Assembly: GCF_016641735.1 (NCBI RefSeq)
Contig: NZ_JAEDAO010000001.1
Coordinates: 1,984,001 to 2,048,000 of the forward strand
DNA from: Ramlibacter algicola
GTDB lineage: Bacteria; Pseudomonadota; Gammaproteobacteria; Burkholderiales; Burkholderiaceae_C
Direction of reading: 5' to 3'
DNA: 64,000 bases
Below the pieces are notes generated by a model. That model worked only from the letters and a program-made list of their open reading frames with translations, was not told the origin of the DNA and made no database searches. This document shows positions 13,943 through 22,389 of the stretch, one piece after another. A program made the position numbers and the translations under genes. The first letter of the stretch is position 1. The number at the start of each line of letters is the position of its first letter.

Positions 13943-14517
13943 CCGCCCCCGACGACTCGCACCTGAAGGAAACCGTGCGCTCGCGCGAGGAGCTCCTGCG
14001 CGGCAACTTCCTGCACGTGGTGCGCGAGCACGTCGCGCTGCCCGACGGTTCGCCGGCGACGCGCGAATTCGTGCTGCACCCCGGCGCGGTGGCGATCATC
14101 CCGATGCTGGACGATGGCCGCGTGGTGCTCGAGCGCCAGTGGCGCCATCCGCTCGGGCAGGTGTTCATCGAGTTCCCGGCCGGCAAGATCGACCCGGGCG
14201 AGGACCGCCTCGTGTGCGCCAAGCGCGAGCTGCTGGAAGAGACCGGCTACACCGCGCGCGAATGGGCGCGCGCGGGCGTGCTGCATCCGCTGATCGCGTA
14301 CAGCAACGAGTTCATCGAAGTCTGGTTCGCGCGCGGCCTCACGCTGGGCGAACGGCAGCTGGACCACGGCGAGTTCCTCGACGTCATCACCGCCACGCCC
14401 GCGGAGCTGCTCGAATGGGTGCGCACCGGCACCGTCACCGACGGCAAGACCATCATCGGCACGCTGTGGCTGCAGCAAGTCCTCGCGGGCGCGTGGACTC
14501 TGGAGTGGCGCCGATAA
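13939..14517 (+). CDS. NUDIX hydrolase, ADP-ribose pyrophosphatase-like
   Basis: A 192-residue enzyme with a full NUDIX box at residues 82-104: G, five residues, E, seven residues, then REL-L-EE-T-GY. Family members of this size with a long N-terminal beta domain usually cleave ADP-ribose to AMP and ribose 5-phosphate (NudF-like). The exact substrate is not readable from sequence. The start at 13939 gives an ATGA overlap with DUF2818 and begins MTAPDDSHLKE. Co-transcription with complex I would link NAD turnover by-products to respiration, but this is an inference. Confidence 0.93.
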   Translation: MTAPDDSHLKETVRSREELLRGNFLHVVREHVALPDGSPATREFVLHPGAVAIIPMLDDGRVVLERQWRHPLGQVFIEFPAGKIDPGEDRLVCAKRELLEETGYTAREWARAGVLHPLIAYSNEFIEVWFARGLTLGERQLDHGEFLDVITATPAELLEWVRTGTVTDGKTIIGTLWLQQVLAGAWTLEWRR

Positions 14518-14527
14518 TCGGGACGTC

Positions 14528-14971
14528 ATGAAGGTCCTGAACCTGCAATGCGCCCACCAGCACGTCTTCGAGGGCTGGTTCGGCTCCGAGGACGAGTTCG
14601 CGTCGCAGCGCGACGGCGGGCTGCTCGAGTGCCCGATCTGCGGCGACCGTGAAGTCGCCAAGCTGCCTTCCGCCCCGCGCCTGAACCTCGGCGCCACCGA
14701 GCCCGCCGCGCCGGCGAAGACAGACGTCGCCGCGATGCCGCAAGCCGCGCTGCAGAAGGCGTGGCTGCAGATGGTGCGGCAGGTGATGGCGAACACCGAG
14801 GACGTCGGCGAGCGCTTCGCCGAGGAAGCGCGCCGCATCCACTACGGCGAAAGCGAAGAACGCGGCATCCGCGGCCAGGCGTCCCCCGAGGAAACCGAAG
14901 CGCTCCTGGACGAAGGCATCCAGGTGCTGCCGCTGCCCGTGCCCAAGGCGCTCAAGGGGCCGGTGCAGTAG
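14528..14971 (+). CDS. DUF1178 family protein
   Basis: A 147-residue cytosolic protein of the DUF1178 family. The N-terminus MKVLNLQCAHQHVFEGWF is typical, as is the single CPICG zinc-knuckle-like pair near residue 36; the first conserved cysteine is C8. An arginine/glutamate-rich helix follows (ARRIHYGESEERGIRGQA). Function is unknown. It lies 10 bp after the NUDIX gene and closes the nuo-associated transcription unit, which runs into a palindromic repeat. Confidence 0.9.
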   Translation: MKVLNLQCAHQHVFEGWFGSEDEFASQRDGGLLECPICGDREVAKLPSAPRLNLGATEPAAPAKTDVAAMPQAALQKAWLQMVRQVMANTEDVGERFAEEARRIHYGESEERGIRGQASPEETEALLDEGIQVLPLPVPKALKGPVQ

Positions 14972-14980
14972 AACGGGAGG

Positions 14981-15036
14981 GGACTCCCTGACGCAGAGGA
15001 CTGCGCTCGCTCTGCGATCTCTGCGTTCGGAAGTCC
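14981..15036. repeat. Palindromic intergenic repeat, copy A (short form)
   Basis: The left arm 14981-14998 (ggactccctgacgcagag) pairs with the right arm 15019-15036 (ctctgcgttcggaagtcc) with three mismatches in 18. A tgcgctcgctctgcga stretch lies between. It sits between the convergent DUF1178 and ABC-exporter genes, four bases from the exporter stop, and probably serves as a bidirectional terminator. It is the shortest and most degraded of four related copies in the window. Confidence 0.8.
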
Positions 15037-15040
15037 GCCT

Positions 15041-16810
15041 TCAATCCAGCAGCTGCAGCGCAGCGAGGCGCGCATACAGGCCGCCCGCAGCCACGAGCTC
15101 CTCGTGCCGCCCCGTTTCGACGATCCGGCCATGGTCCAGGACCACGATGCGGTCGGCTTGCTGGACGGTCGCGAGGCGGTGGGCGATCACGATCGTGGTG
15201 CGGTGGCGCATCGCCGCTGACAGCGCCGCCTGCACCATGCGTTCGCTTTCGGCGTCCAGCGCGCTCGTAGCCTCGTCCAGCAACAGCAGGGGCGGGTCCT
15301 TCAGGATCGCGCGCGCGATCGCGATGCGTTGGCGCTGGCCGCCGGACAGGCGCACCCCGCGCTCGCCCAGGTACGTCCCATAGCCCTCGGGCAGCGCGGT
15401 GATGAAGTCGTGCGCGAACGCGGCGCGCGCAGCCGCGTGGACCTCCTCGTCGCTCGCCGCCGGCCGCCCGTAGCGGATGTTCTCCAGCGCGCTGGCCGAG
15501 AACACCACCGGGTCCTGCGCCACCAGCGCCATGCCCGCGCGCAGCTCCTGCAAGGCCCGCCGGGGCAGCGGCACGCCGTCCACCAGGATGCGACCGGCTT
15601 GCGGGTCGTAGAACCGCAGCAGCAGCGACACCAGCGTCGACTTGCCGGCGCCGCTCGGCCCGACGAGGGCGACCGTCTCGCCCGCGGCGACGTCCAGCGT
15701 GATCGCCTGCAGCGAAGGTGAGTTCGGCCGGGAGGGATAGCGAAACTCCACCGCCTCGAAGCGCACCGTGCTGCCGCCGGCCGGCGCCGGCGCGGCCACC
15801 GGATCCGGCGGCGAGGCGACGGGCGAGCGGCTCGCGAGCAGTTCCATCAGGCGCTCGGTGGCGCCCGCCGCGCGCAGCAGGTCGCCGTACACCTCGCCGA
15901 GCACGGCGACCGCGCCCGCGAAGATGATCACGTACAGCGCGGCCTGCCCGAGCTGGCCCGCGGTGAGGTCGCCCGCCGTCACCGCCTGCGCGCCGCGGTA
16001 CAGCCCCCACAGCATCAGCGCCGCGTTGGCGATGATGATGAAGGCCACCAGCACCGCGCGCGCCTTCGTGCGGCTCACGCCGGTGCGGAACGCCTGGTCG
16101 GTCGCCTCGCCGAAACGGCGCGCCTCGTGGTCCTCGCCGCCGTAGCTCTGGACCACGGGGATCGCGTTGAGCACCTCGGCCGCGATGGCGCTCGAATCGG
16201 CGATGCGGTCCTGGCTGGCGCGCGACAGCTTGCGCACGCGGCGGCCGAACACCATCGCGGGCAGCACGACCAGCAGCACCGCCGCGAGCACGAGCGACAT
16301 CACGTACGGGTGCGTCCACACCAGCATGCCCAGCGCGCCCAGGCCCATCACGGCGTTGCGCAGGCCCATCGAGAACGACGAGCCGACCACCGTCTGCACG
16401 AGCGTGGTGTCCGTCGTCAGGCGCGACAGCACCTCGCCCGTGCGCGTCGTCTCGAAGAACTCCGGGCTCTGCCGCACGACGTGCGCGTACACCGCATTGC
16501 GCAGGTCGGCCGTGACGCGCTCGCCGATCCAGCTGACCATGTAGAAGCGCGCGGCCGAGAACAGGCCCAGCGCCACGGCGACGGCGAACAGCGCCAGGAA
16601 ATGCTCGCGCAGCGCGACCAGCCGCTCACCGGGCGCGGCCGCGACCAGGCCTTCGTCGACGAGCGCCCGCAGCGCGACCGGGAACACCAGCGTCGCGGCC
16701 GCGGCCAGCACGAGGAACACGGTCGCCAGGACGAGGCGGCCGCGGTAGGGGAGCAGGAAGGGCAGCAGCCCCGTGAGGGAGCGCGGCGCGCCGCGGGCGG
16801 GATCGGGCAT
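15041..16810 (-). CDS. ABC exporter, fused permease and ATPase (half transporter)
   Basis: A 589-residue MsbA/TAP-like half transporter that should work as a homodimer. Six membrane helices fill residues 1-310. The nucleotide-binding domain has Walker A GPSGAGKST near 383, signature LSGGQRQR near 488 and Walker [13 protein letters not shown]. The ATG at 16810 is close to a possible TACACT -10 six bases upstream. Substrate is unknown; lipid or drug export is typical for the family. It is divergent from marR, 76 bp away, and convergent with DUF1178. It is not linked to lpxK or other lipid A genes, so I do not name it msbA. Confidence 0.92.
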   Translation of the reverse strand: MPDPARGAPRSLTGLLPFLLPYRGRLVLATVFLVLAAAATLVFPVALRALVDEGLVAAAPGERLVALREHFLALFAVAVALGLFSAARFYMVSWIGERVTADLRNAVYAHVVRQSPEFFETTRTGEVLSRLTTDTTLVQTVVGSSFSMGLRNAVMGLGALGMLVWTHPYVMSLVLAAVLLVVLPAMVFGRRVRKLSRASQDRIADSSAIAAEVLNAIPVVQSYGGEDHEARRFGEATDQAFRTGVSRTKARAVLVAFIIIANAALMLWGLYRGAQAVTAGDLTAGQLGQAALYVIIFAGAVAVLGEVYGDLLRAAGATERLMELLASRSPVASPPDPVAAPAPAGGSTVRFEAVEFRYPSRPNSPSLQAITLDVAAGETVALVGPSGAGKSTLVSLLLRFYDPQAGRILVDGVPLPRRALQELRAGMALVAQDPVVFSASALENIRYGRPAASDEEVHAAARAAFAHDFITALPEGYGTYLGERGVRLSGGQRQRIAIARAILKDPPLLLLDEATSALDAESERMVQAALSAAMRHRTTIVIAHRLATVQQADRIVVLDHGRIVETGRHEELVAAGGLYARLAALQLLD

Positions 16811-16850
16811 GCGGGCAGTGTAGCCATCGCTTGCCCCGCCAATGGTCGCC

Positions 16851-16879
16851 TTGACAATGGTTGTCTAGGCAACTAATAT
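16851..16879 (+). promoter_or_regulatory. Near-consensus sigma-70 promoter of marR efflux operon with overlapping palindromes
   Basis: TTGACA at 16851-16856 and TAATAT at 16874-16879 are separated by exactly 17 bp. Two inverted repeats lie over the promoter: GACAA-tgg-TTGTC at 16853-16865 and TTGtCTAGgCAA at 16861-16872. They share TTGTC. This is the arrangement expected of a MarR repressor site that blocks RNA polymerase. The start point would fall at about 16886-16888, on top of the marR ATG at 16887. Confidence 0.8.
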
Positions 16880-16886
16880 CCCGGCC

Positions 16887-17399
16887 ATGGCCACATCGAC
16901 TGCATCGAAGTCCGCGAAGGGTGCCCCGGCGGCCTTCTACCGGCCCGAGACCTACCACCCCGACGGCAGCGTCGCGTACCTGATGAAGCGACTGATCCTC
17001 AGCTTCTCGTCGGAGGTGGAGCACCAGCTCGATCCGCGCGGGCTGACGAATGCGCAGTGGGTGCCGCTGTACAAGCTGCACCTCGGGCACGGCACGACCG
17101 CCGCCGAGCTGGCGCGCGAATGCCACCTGGACGCCGGCGCGATGACGCGCATGCTGGACCGCCTGGAGGCCAAGGGCCTGGTGCGGCGCGTGCGGTCCTC
17201 GGAGGACCGGCGCGTGGTCAACCTCGAGCTGTCCGACGAAGGCCGGCAAGCCGCGAGCGAGATCCCGAAGGTGCTGTGCGGTGTGCTCAACACGCACCTG
17301 CAGGGGTTCACCGCCGAGGAAGTGGTGCAGCTCAAGTCGATGCTCCAGCGCATGCTCGCCAACGGCGAGGCCCTGCAGAAGAACAGGAATCCCCAGTGA
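16887..17399 (+). CDS. MarR family transcriptional regulator of efflux operon
   Basis: A 170-residue winged-helix regulator. The DNA-binding part covers the region of TTAAELARECHLDAGAM through the wing VRRVRSSEDRRVVNLEL at roughly residues 70-118. The dimerisation helices flank it. MarR proteins usually repress their own operon and release DNA on binding phenolic ligands. Here the gene heads an efflux operon, so it is the probable local repressor, equivalent in role to EmrR. No Shine-Dalgarno sequence precedes the ATG at 16887, and the promoter is so close that the mRNA is probably leaderless. The stop overlaps the next gene (GTGA). Confidence 0.93.
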   Translation: MATSTASKSAKGAPAAFYRPETYHPDGSVAYLMKRLILSFSSEVEHQLDPRGLTNAQWVPLYKLHLGHGTTAAELARECHLDAGAMTRMLDRLEAKGLVRRVRSSEDRRVVNLELSDEGRQAASEIPKVLCGVLNTHLQGFTAEEVVQLKSMLQRMLANGEALQKNRNPQ

Positions 17400-18844
17400 A
17401 GAACGACTCCCGACCCCGCGCCCGCCTGGGCGCGCTGGCCGCCGCGCTGCTGCTCGCGGGCTGCGCCAGCTTCTCCGGCATCGAGCCGCAAGCCAGGCTG
17501 CAAGGTGCCACCGATGCGGGCGTGCCCGCCGGCACCGCGGCCATGGCGCCGTCGCTGCAGGACGACTGGTGGACCGCGTTCGGCGATCCGCAGCTGGACC
17601 AGGTCGTCGGCCGCGCGCTGCAGGGCAATCCGTCGCTGCGCGTCGCGCAGGCGCGGCTCGACCGCGCGCGGTCCGTGCTCGAAGTGGCGAACGCCGCCAC
17701 GCTGCCGCAAGTGCAGGGCAGCGCCGACGCGACGCGCCAGCACTTCTCGGCCAACAACATCTACCCGCCGCCGCTGGGCGGCTCGACCCGCGAGCTCGGG
17801 ACGGTGCAGCTGGCCGGCAGCTGGGAGCTCGATTTCTTCGGCAAGCACCGGCAGGCGCTCGAAGCGGCGCTCGGTGCCTCGCGTGCCGCGCAGGCCGACG
17901 TCGACGCCGCCCGCACGGTGCTCGCCGCCAACGTCGCGCGCACCTATTTCCAGGCCGTGCGGCTGCAGGACCAGCTGCAGGTCGCGCAGCGCACGCTGGA
18001 GCAGCGCCAGCAGCAGCTGGACCTGGTGCGCGACCGCGTGCGCGCGGGCCTGGACACCACGCTCGAGGAGCGCCAGAGCGAAGGCGGGCTGCCCGAGGTG
18101 CGCCAGCAGATCGAGGCGCTCCACGAGCAGGCCGGCCTGGCGCGCAATGCGCTGGCCGCGCTGGTCGCGCAGCCCGACCTGCAGCTCGCGCCGCGCTCGC
18201 TCGCCGCCGCCAGGCCGCTCGCGCTGCCCGACACGATTCCCGCCGACCTGCTCGGCCGCCGTGCCGACATCGCGGCCGCGCGCTGGCGCGTCGAAGCCGC
18301 GACGCATGACGTCGCGAACGCGAAGGCGTCGTTCTATCCGAACGTGAACCTCACCGCGTTCGTCGGCCTGTCGAGCCTCGGCCTGGGCAACCTGCTCGAT
18401 GCGGGCAGCAAGCAGTGGGGCATCGGCCCTGCGGTGCACCTGCCGATCTTCGACGCCGGCCGGCTGCGCGCGAACCTGCGCGGCAAGACGGCCGACCTCG
18501 ACCTCGCGGTCGAGAGCTACAACGGCGCGCTGCTGGAGGCGGTGCGCGACGTCGCCGACCAGCTGACGTCGGCGCGCTCCATCGCGCGCCAGCAGGCCGA
18601 GCAGAAGCAGGCGCAGGCGTCCGCCGAAGCCGCGTACGACATCGCCGTGCAGCGCTACAAGGCCGGCCTCGGCACCTACCTCAACGTGCTGACCGCCGAG
18701 AGCGCGGTGCTGAACCAGCGCCGCCTGGCCGTCGACCTGGCCGGCCGCGCGCTGGACACCCAGGTGCAACTGGCGCGCGCGCTGGGCGGCGGCTACCGCG
18801 CCGACCCCGACACGCAACGCCTGGCGGCGCAAGGCGCCCGCTGA
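17396..18844 (+). CDS. Outer-membrane efflux lipoprotein, NodT/OprM family
   Basis: A 482-residue TolC-like outer-membrane channel of the RND/MFS efflux type. The N-terminus has a signal with lipobox LLAGC, giving lipid-modified C23, and DDWWTAFGDPQLD follows as in NodT-family proteins. Long alpha-helical coiled segments of the duplicated OEP domain span the rest. It begins at GTG 17396, overlapping the marR stop by four bases. It supplies the outer-membrane exit for the EmrAB-like pump encoded just downstream. Confidence 0.93.
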   Translation: MKNDSRPRARLGALAAALLLAGCASFSGIEPQARLQGATDAGVPAGTAAMAPSLQDDWWTAFGDPQLDQVVGRALQGNPSLRVAQARLDRARSVLEVANAATLPQVQGSADATRQHFSANNIYPPPLGGSTRELGTVQLAGSWELDFFGKHRQALEAALGASRAAQADVDAARTVLAANVARTYFQAVRLQDQLQVAQRTLEQRQQQLDLVRDRVRAGLDTTLEERQSEGGLPEVRQQIEALHEQAGLARNALAALVAQPDLQLAPRSLAAARPLALPDTIPADLLGRRADIAAARWRVEAATHDVANAKASFYPNVNLTAFVGLSSLGLGNLLDAGSKQWGIGPAVHLPIFDAGRLRANLRGKTADLDLAVESYNGALLEAVRDVADQLTSARSIARQQAEQKQAQASAEAAYDIAVQRYKAGLGTYLNVLTAESAVLNQRRLAVDLAGRALDTQVQLARALGGGYRADPDTQRLAAQGAR

Positions 18845-18867
18845 ACCGAATCGAGAAGGAAGAGACC

Positions 18868-20178
18868 ATGAGCAACGAAGTGCAGGACACCCAGGCAGCG
18901 GACGCACGCAAGTCCAGGCGCAAGAAGGGGCTGACCATCCTCGCGGCGACCGTCGCCGTCGCCGGCGTGGCGTGGGGCAGCTACGAGTGGCTGGTGGCCA
19001 GCCACTACGAGACCACCGACAACGCGTACGTGCAGGGCAACGTGGTGCAGATCACGCCGCAGATCGGCGGCACCGTGCTGGCGATCTACGCCGACGACAC
19101 CGACTTCGTGAAGGCGGGACAGCCACTGGTCAAGCTGGACCCGGCCGATGTCACCGTCGCCCTGCAGCAGGCCGAGGCGAACCTCGCGCAGACGGTGCGC
19201 CAGGTGCGCACGCTGTACGCGAACAACGGCTCGCTCGCCGCGCAGGTCGACCTGCGCCAGGCCGACATCGCCAAGGCGCAGGCCGAAGTCCGCCGTGCCG
19301 AGGACGACCTGCAGCGGCGCCAGTCGCTGTCGGGCAATGGCGCGGTGTCGAAGGAAGAACTCAATCACGCGCAGACGCAGGTCGCGAATGCGCGCAGTGC
19401 GCTGGCCGCCGCGCAGGCCGGCGTCGCCGCCGCGCGCGAGCAGCTCGCCAGCAACCAGGCGCAGACCGAAGGCACGACCGTCGAGCAGCACCCCGCCGTG
19501 CTGGCCGCCGCAGCCAAGGTGCGTGAGGCCTGGCTGGCCACGCAGCGTGCGGCACTGCCGGCGCCGGTCGACGGCTATGTCGCCAAGCGCACCGTGCAAC
19601 TGGGCCAGCGCGTGGCCGCCGGCGCGCCGCTGATGTCGATCATCCCGCTGCAGCAGGTGTGGGTCGACGCGAACTTCAAGGAAGTGCAGCTGCGCAAGAT
19701 CCGCATCGGCCAGCCGGTCAAGCTCACCGCCGACCTGTACGGCAAGAAGGTCGAGTACACCGGCACGGTGCAGGGCCTGGGCGCGGGCACCGGGTCGGCG
19801 TTCGCGCTGCTGCCGGCGCAGAACGCGACCGGCAACTGGATCAAGGTGGTGCAGCGCGTGCCGGTGCGCATCGCGCTCGACCAGCAGCAGGTCGCGAAGA
19901 ACCCGCTGCGGGTGGGCCTGTCGATGGACGCCGAAGTGGACGTGACCCAGCAGGACGGCAAGACGTTGGCCGATGCGCCGCGCAGCGCGCCGGCGGCCGA
20001 GACGCCGGTGTTCACGACCAAGGACGCGCAGGCGGACGCCGAAGTGCGCCGGATCATCACGGCGAACCTCGGCCGCGGCAGCAACACGGCCGTCGCCGGC
20101 GCCCCTCCTCGCCGTCCCGCGCCCGCCGCGACGCACACCGCTTCGACGACCACCACGCCGGCAGCCGGGGGCAACTGA
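18868..20178 (+). CDS. emrA: Membrane-fusion protein of MFS multidrug efflux, EmrA-like
   Basis: A 436-residue periplasmic adaptor anchored by one N-terminal helix at about residues 22-42. The HlyD-family beta-barrel/lipoyl/hairpin order is evident: YETTDNAYVQGNVVQITPQ opens the lipoyl half and a long Ala/Gln-rich coiled hairpin follows. It ends in a low-complexity Pro/Ala/Thr tail of about 30 residues not needed in the family. A gagaaggaagag ribosome site precedes the ATG. Its stop overlaps the emrB ATG by one base. The substrate is not deducible. Confidence 0.93.
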   Translation: MSNEVQDTQAADARKSRRKKGLTILAATVAVAGVAWGSYEWLVASHYETTDNAYVQGNVVQITPQIGGTVLAIYADDTDFVKAGQPLVKLDPADVTVALQQAEANLAQTVRQVRTLYANNGSLAAQVDLRQADIAKAQAEVRRAEDDLQRRQSLSGNGAVSKEELNHAQTQVANARSALAAAQAGVAAAREQLASNQAQTEGTTVEQHPAVLAAAAKVREAWLATQRAALPAPVDGYVAKRTVQLGQRVAAGAPLMSIIPLQQVWVDANFKEVQLRKIRIGQPVKLTADLYGKKVEYTGTVQGLGAGTGSAFALLPAQNATGNWIKVVQRVPVRIALDQQQVAKNPLRVGLSMDAEVDVTQQDGKTLADAPRSAPAAETPVFTTKDAQADAEVRRIITANLGRGSNTAVAGAPPRRPAPAATHTASTTTTPAAGGN

Positions 20179-21734
20179 TGGCGACGGCACCCGGCGCGGC
20201 GCATGCGCCGCTGGAGGGATCGGCACGCGTGTGGGGCACCATCGCGCTGTCGGCGGCGACGTTCATGAACGTGCTCGACACGTCGATCGCGAACGTGTCG
20301 CTGCCTGCCATCGCCGGCGACCTGGGCGTCAGCCCCAACCAGGGCACCTGGGTCATCACCAGCTTCGCGGTGGCCAACGCCATCTCGGTGCCGCTCACGG
20401 GCTGGCTCTCGCAACGCTTCGGGCAGGTCAAGCTGTTCGTCGGCAGCGTGATCCTGTTCGTCATCGCCTCGTGGCTGTGCGGCCTGGCGCCGAACATGAC
20501 GACGCTGATCGCGTTCCGCGCGCTGCAGGGCTTCGTCGCCGGGCCGATGATCCCGCTGTCGCAGACGCTGCTGCTGGCCAGCTACCCACGCGCGCTCGCG
20601 GGGCTGGCGATGGCGATGTGGGCGATGACGACGCTGGTGGCGCCCGTGATGGGGCCGCTGCTGGGCGGCTGGATCACCGACAACATCAGCTGGCCGTGGA
20701 TCTTCTACATCAACATCCCGGTGGGCATCCTGGCCGCATCCGCGTCCTGGGCGCTGTACCACAAGCGGGACAGCGTGCCGCGCAAGCTGCCGATCGACCG
20801 CGTGGGCCTGGGCCTGCTGGTGGTGTGGATCGCCGCGATGCAGATGATGCTGGACCTCGGCAAGGAGAACGACTGGTTCCACTCGCCGCTGATCGTCACG
20901 CTGGCCGTGGTGGCGGTGGTGGGCTTCGCCTTCTTCCTCGTCTGGGAGCTCACCGACGAGCACCCCGTGGTGGACCTGCGCCTGTTCACGCGCCGCAACT
21001 TCTGGACCGGCACGCTGTCGACGTCGATCGCCTACGGGCTGTTCTTCGGCAACGTGGTGCTGCTGCCGCTGTGGCTGCAGCAGTTCATGGGCTACACGGC
21101 CACCGACGCCGGGATGATCATGGCACCCGTGGGCCTGATGGCGATGGTGCTGTCGCCGGTGGTGGGCAAGACAGTCGCGAAGGTCGATCCGCGCCGCTAC
21201 GTGACGTTCGCGTTCATCGTGTTCGCGCTCGTGCTGTGGATGCGGTCGCGCTTCAACACTTCGGCGGATTTCTCGACCATCATGGTCCCGACCATCATCC
21301 AGGGCGTGGCGATGGCGTTCTTCTTCATCCCGCTGACCACGATCACGTTGTCGGGCCTGTCGCCGGACCGCATCCCGGCTGCATCGGGCCTCACCAACTT
21401 CGTGCGCATCACGGCGGGCGCCATCGGCACCTCGGTGTCGACGACGATGTGGGAGAACCGGGCCGCGCTGCACCATGCGCAACTGGCGGAAGCGGTGAAC
21501 CCCGCCAACCCGGCCGCGCAGGCGACGTTCAACGGGCTGGCGGCGTCCGGCTTCTCGCCCGAGCAGGCCATCGCGCAAGTCAACCGGCTCGCCGACCAGC
21601 AGGCGTTCACCATGGCGGCGACCGACCTCTTCTGGCTGTCGGCCGCGCTGTTCCTCGTGCTGATCCCGCTGGTGTGGATGAGCCGTCCCACGCACGGTGC
21701 CGCCGGTGCCGATGCGGCCGCGGGCGCGCACTGA
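20178..21734 (+). CDS. emrB: MFS multidrug efflux permease, DHA2 family, EmrB-like
   Basis: A 518-residue permease with about 14 predicted membrane helices, the DHA2 drug:H+ antiporter pattern. Motifs include LDTSIANVSLPAIAGDLG in helix 1 and GWLSQRFGQ in the loop 2-3 motif A region. The start at 20178 sits in a TGATG overlap with emrA. With EmrA and the NodT-like channel it forms a complete envelope-spanning pump controlled by the MarR protein at the head of the operon. Confidence 0.94.
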   Translation: MATAPGAAHAPLEGSARVWGTIALSAATFMNVLDTSIANVSLPAIAGDLGVSPNQGTWVITSFAVANAISVPLTGWLSQRFGQVKLFVGSVILFVIASWLCGLAPNMTTLIAFRALQGFVAGPMIPLSQTLLLASYPRALAGLAMAMWAMTTLVAPVMGPLLGGWITDNISWPWIFYINIPVGILAASASWALYHKRDSVPRKLPIDRVGLGLLVVWIAAMQMMLDLGKENDWFHSPLIVTLAVVAVVGFAFFLVWELTDEHPVVDLRLFTRRNFWTGTLSTSIAYGLFFGNVVLLPLWLQQFMGYTATDAGMIMAPVGLMAMVLSPVVGKTVAKVDPRRYVTFAFIVFALVLWMRSRFNTSADFSTIMVPTIIQGVAMAFFFIPLTTITLSGLSPDRIPAASGLTNFVRITAGAIGTSVSTTMWENRAALHHAQLAEAVNPANPAAQATFNGLAASGFSPEQAIAQVNRLADQQAFTMAATDLFWLSAALFLVLIPLVWMSRPTHGAAGADAAAGAH

Positions 21735-21789
21735 GAACCTTTACACAATCGACGTGAAGGGATTCCTGCGGCGTGGAACACTTCCTGCA

Positions 21790-21804
21790 TCACGGTCCCC
21801 GTGA
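21790..21804. repeat. Small perfect inverted repeat upstream of an exported protein gene
   Basis: TCACGG-tcc-CCGTGA is a six-base stem with a three-base spacer, 18 bases before the ATG at 21823. It may be an operator or an RNA hairpin in the leader. No nearby terminator T-run is present, so a terminator role for emrB is unlikely. Confidence 0.4.
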
Positions 21805-21822
21805 CGGACTCTGGAGAGCGCC

Positions 21823-22380
21823 ATGATTCGGAAGGTCTGGACCCCGGTGTTGGGATGGGTCGGTGCCATCGGCGCGGCCCTGGCGCTGGCGTTCGCCGCG
21901 CCGTCGGAGAGCAACCTGCTCGGCAAGCTGCCGTCGCTGCACGGCAAGCGCCTGCACGATTCGGCGATCGTCAAGCTGCCGCAGGCGCTGACGTCCGATC
22001 GCACCGTGGCGATCGTGCTGTTCAAGACGTCGCAGCAGGAAGAGGCGCAGCGTTGGGTCGATGGCCTGGGCCTGGAGCAGGACGCCAGGATCTCGTGGGT
22101 GCGCCTGCCGGTGTTCAAGGACGGCGGCGAGGCGGTGCGCCGCACCAAGGAGGCGCAGCTCCTCGCCCGGTTTCCATCCAGTGTCGATCGCGCGCGCCTG
22201 GTCGCCGTCTTCACCGCCGACAAGGACGCGGTCGTGCGCGCGGCCGGCCTGCAGACGGCCGACCATGCGTCGGTGCTGGTGCTCGATCGCGAAGGCAACG
22301 TGCTGGCCAAGGCCCAGGGCCCGTTCGACGCGGCCAAGGCGCAGGCCTTGCGTGAGACGGTGGTCGCGCAGAATTTCTGA
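21823..22380 (+). CDS. Exported protein of unknown function, possible thioredoxin-like fold
   Basis: A 185-residue protein with one N-terminal hydrophobic segment (residues 9-30, VLGWVGAIGAALALAFAA) that is a signal peptide or anchor. The mature part alternates strands and helices (TVAIVLFKTSQQEEAQRW, RLVAVFTADKDAVVRAAG, HASVLVLDREGNVLAKAQG) in a pattern that recalls thioredoxin-like proteins such as YtfJ, but there is no CxxC pair and no cysteine at all. I do not recognise the family with certainty. A ggagag ribosome site precedes the ATG. It stands alone between emrB and the convergent lipocalin gene. Confidence 0.75.
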   Translation: MIRKVWTPVLGWVGAIGAALALAFAAPSESNLLGKLPSLHGKRLHDSAIVKLPQALTSDRTVAIVLFKTSQQEEAQRWVDGLGLEQDARISWVRLPVFKDGGEAVRRTKEAQLLARFPSSVDRARLVAVFTADKDAVVRAAGLQTADHASVLVLDREGNVLAKAQGPFDAAKAQALRETVVAQNF

Positions 22381-22389
22381 GCGCACCCG

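Noticed and set aside
15041..16810. Naming the ABC exporter msbA
   Set aside because: Motifs show only the exporter family. There is no lpxK, kdsB or other lipid A gene beside it.
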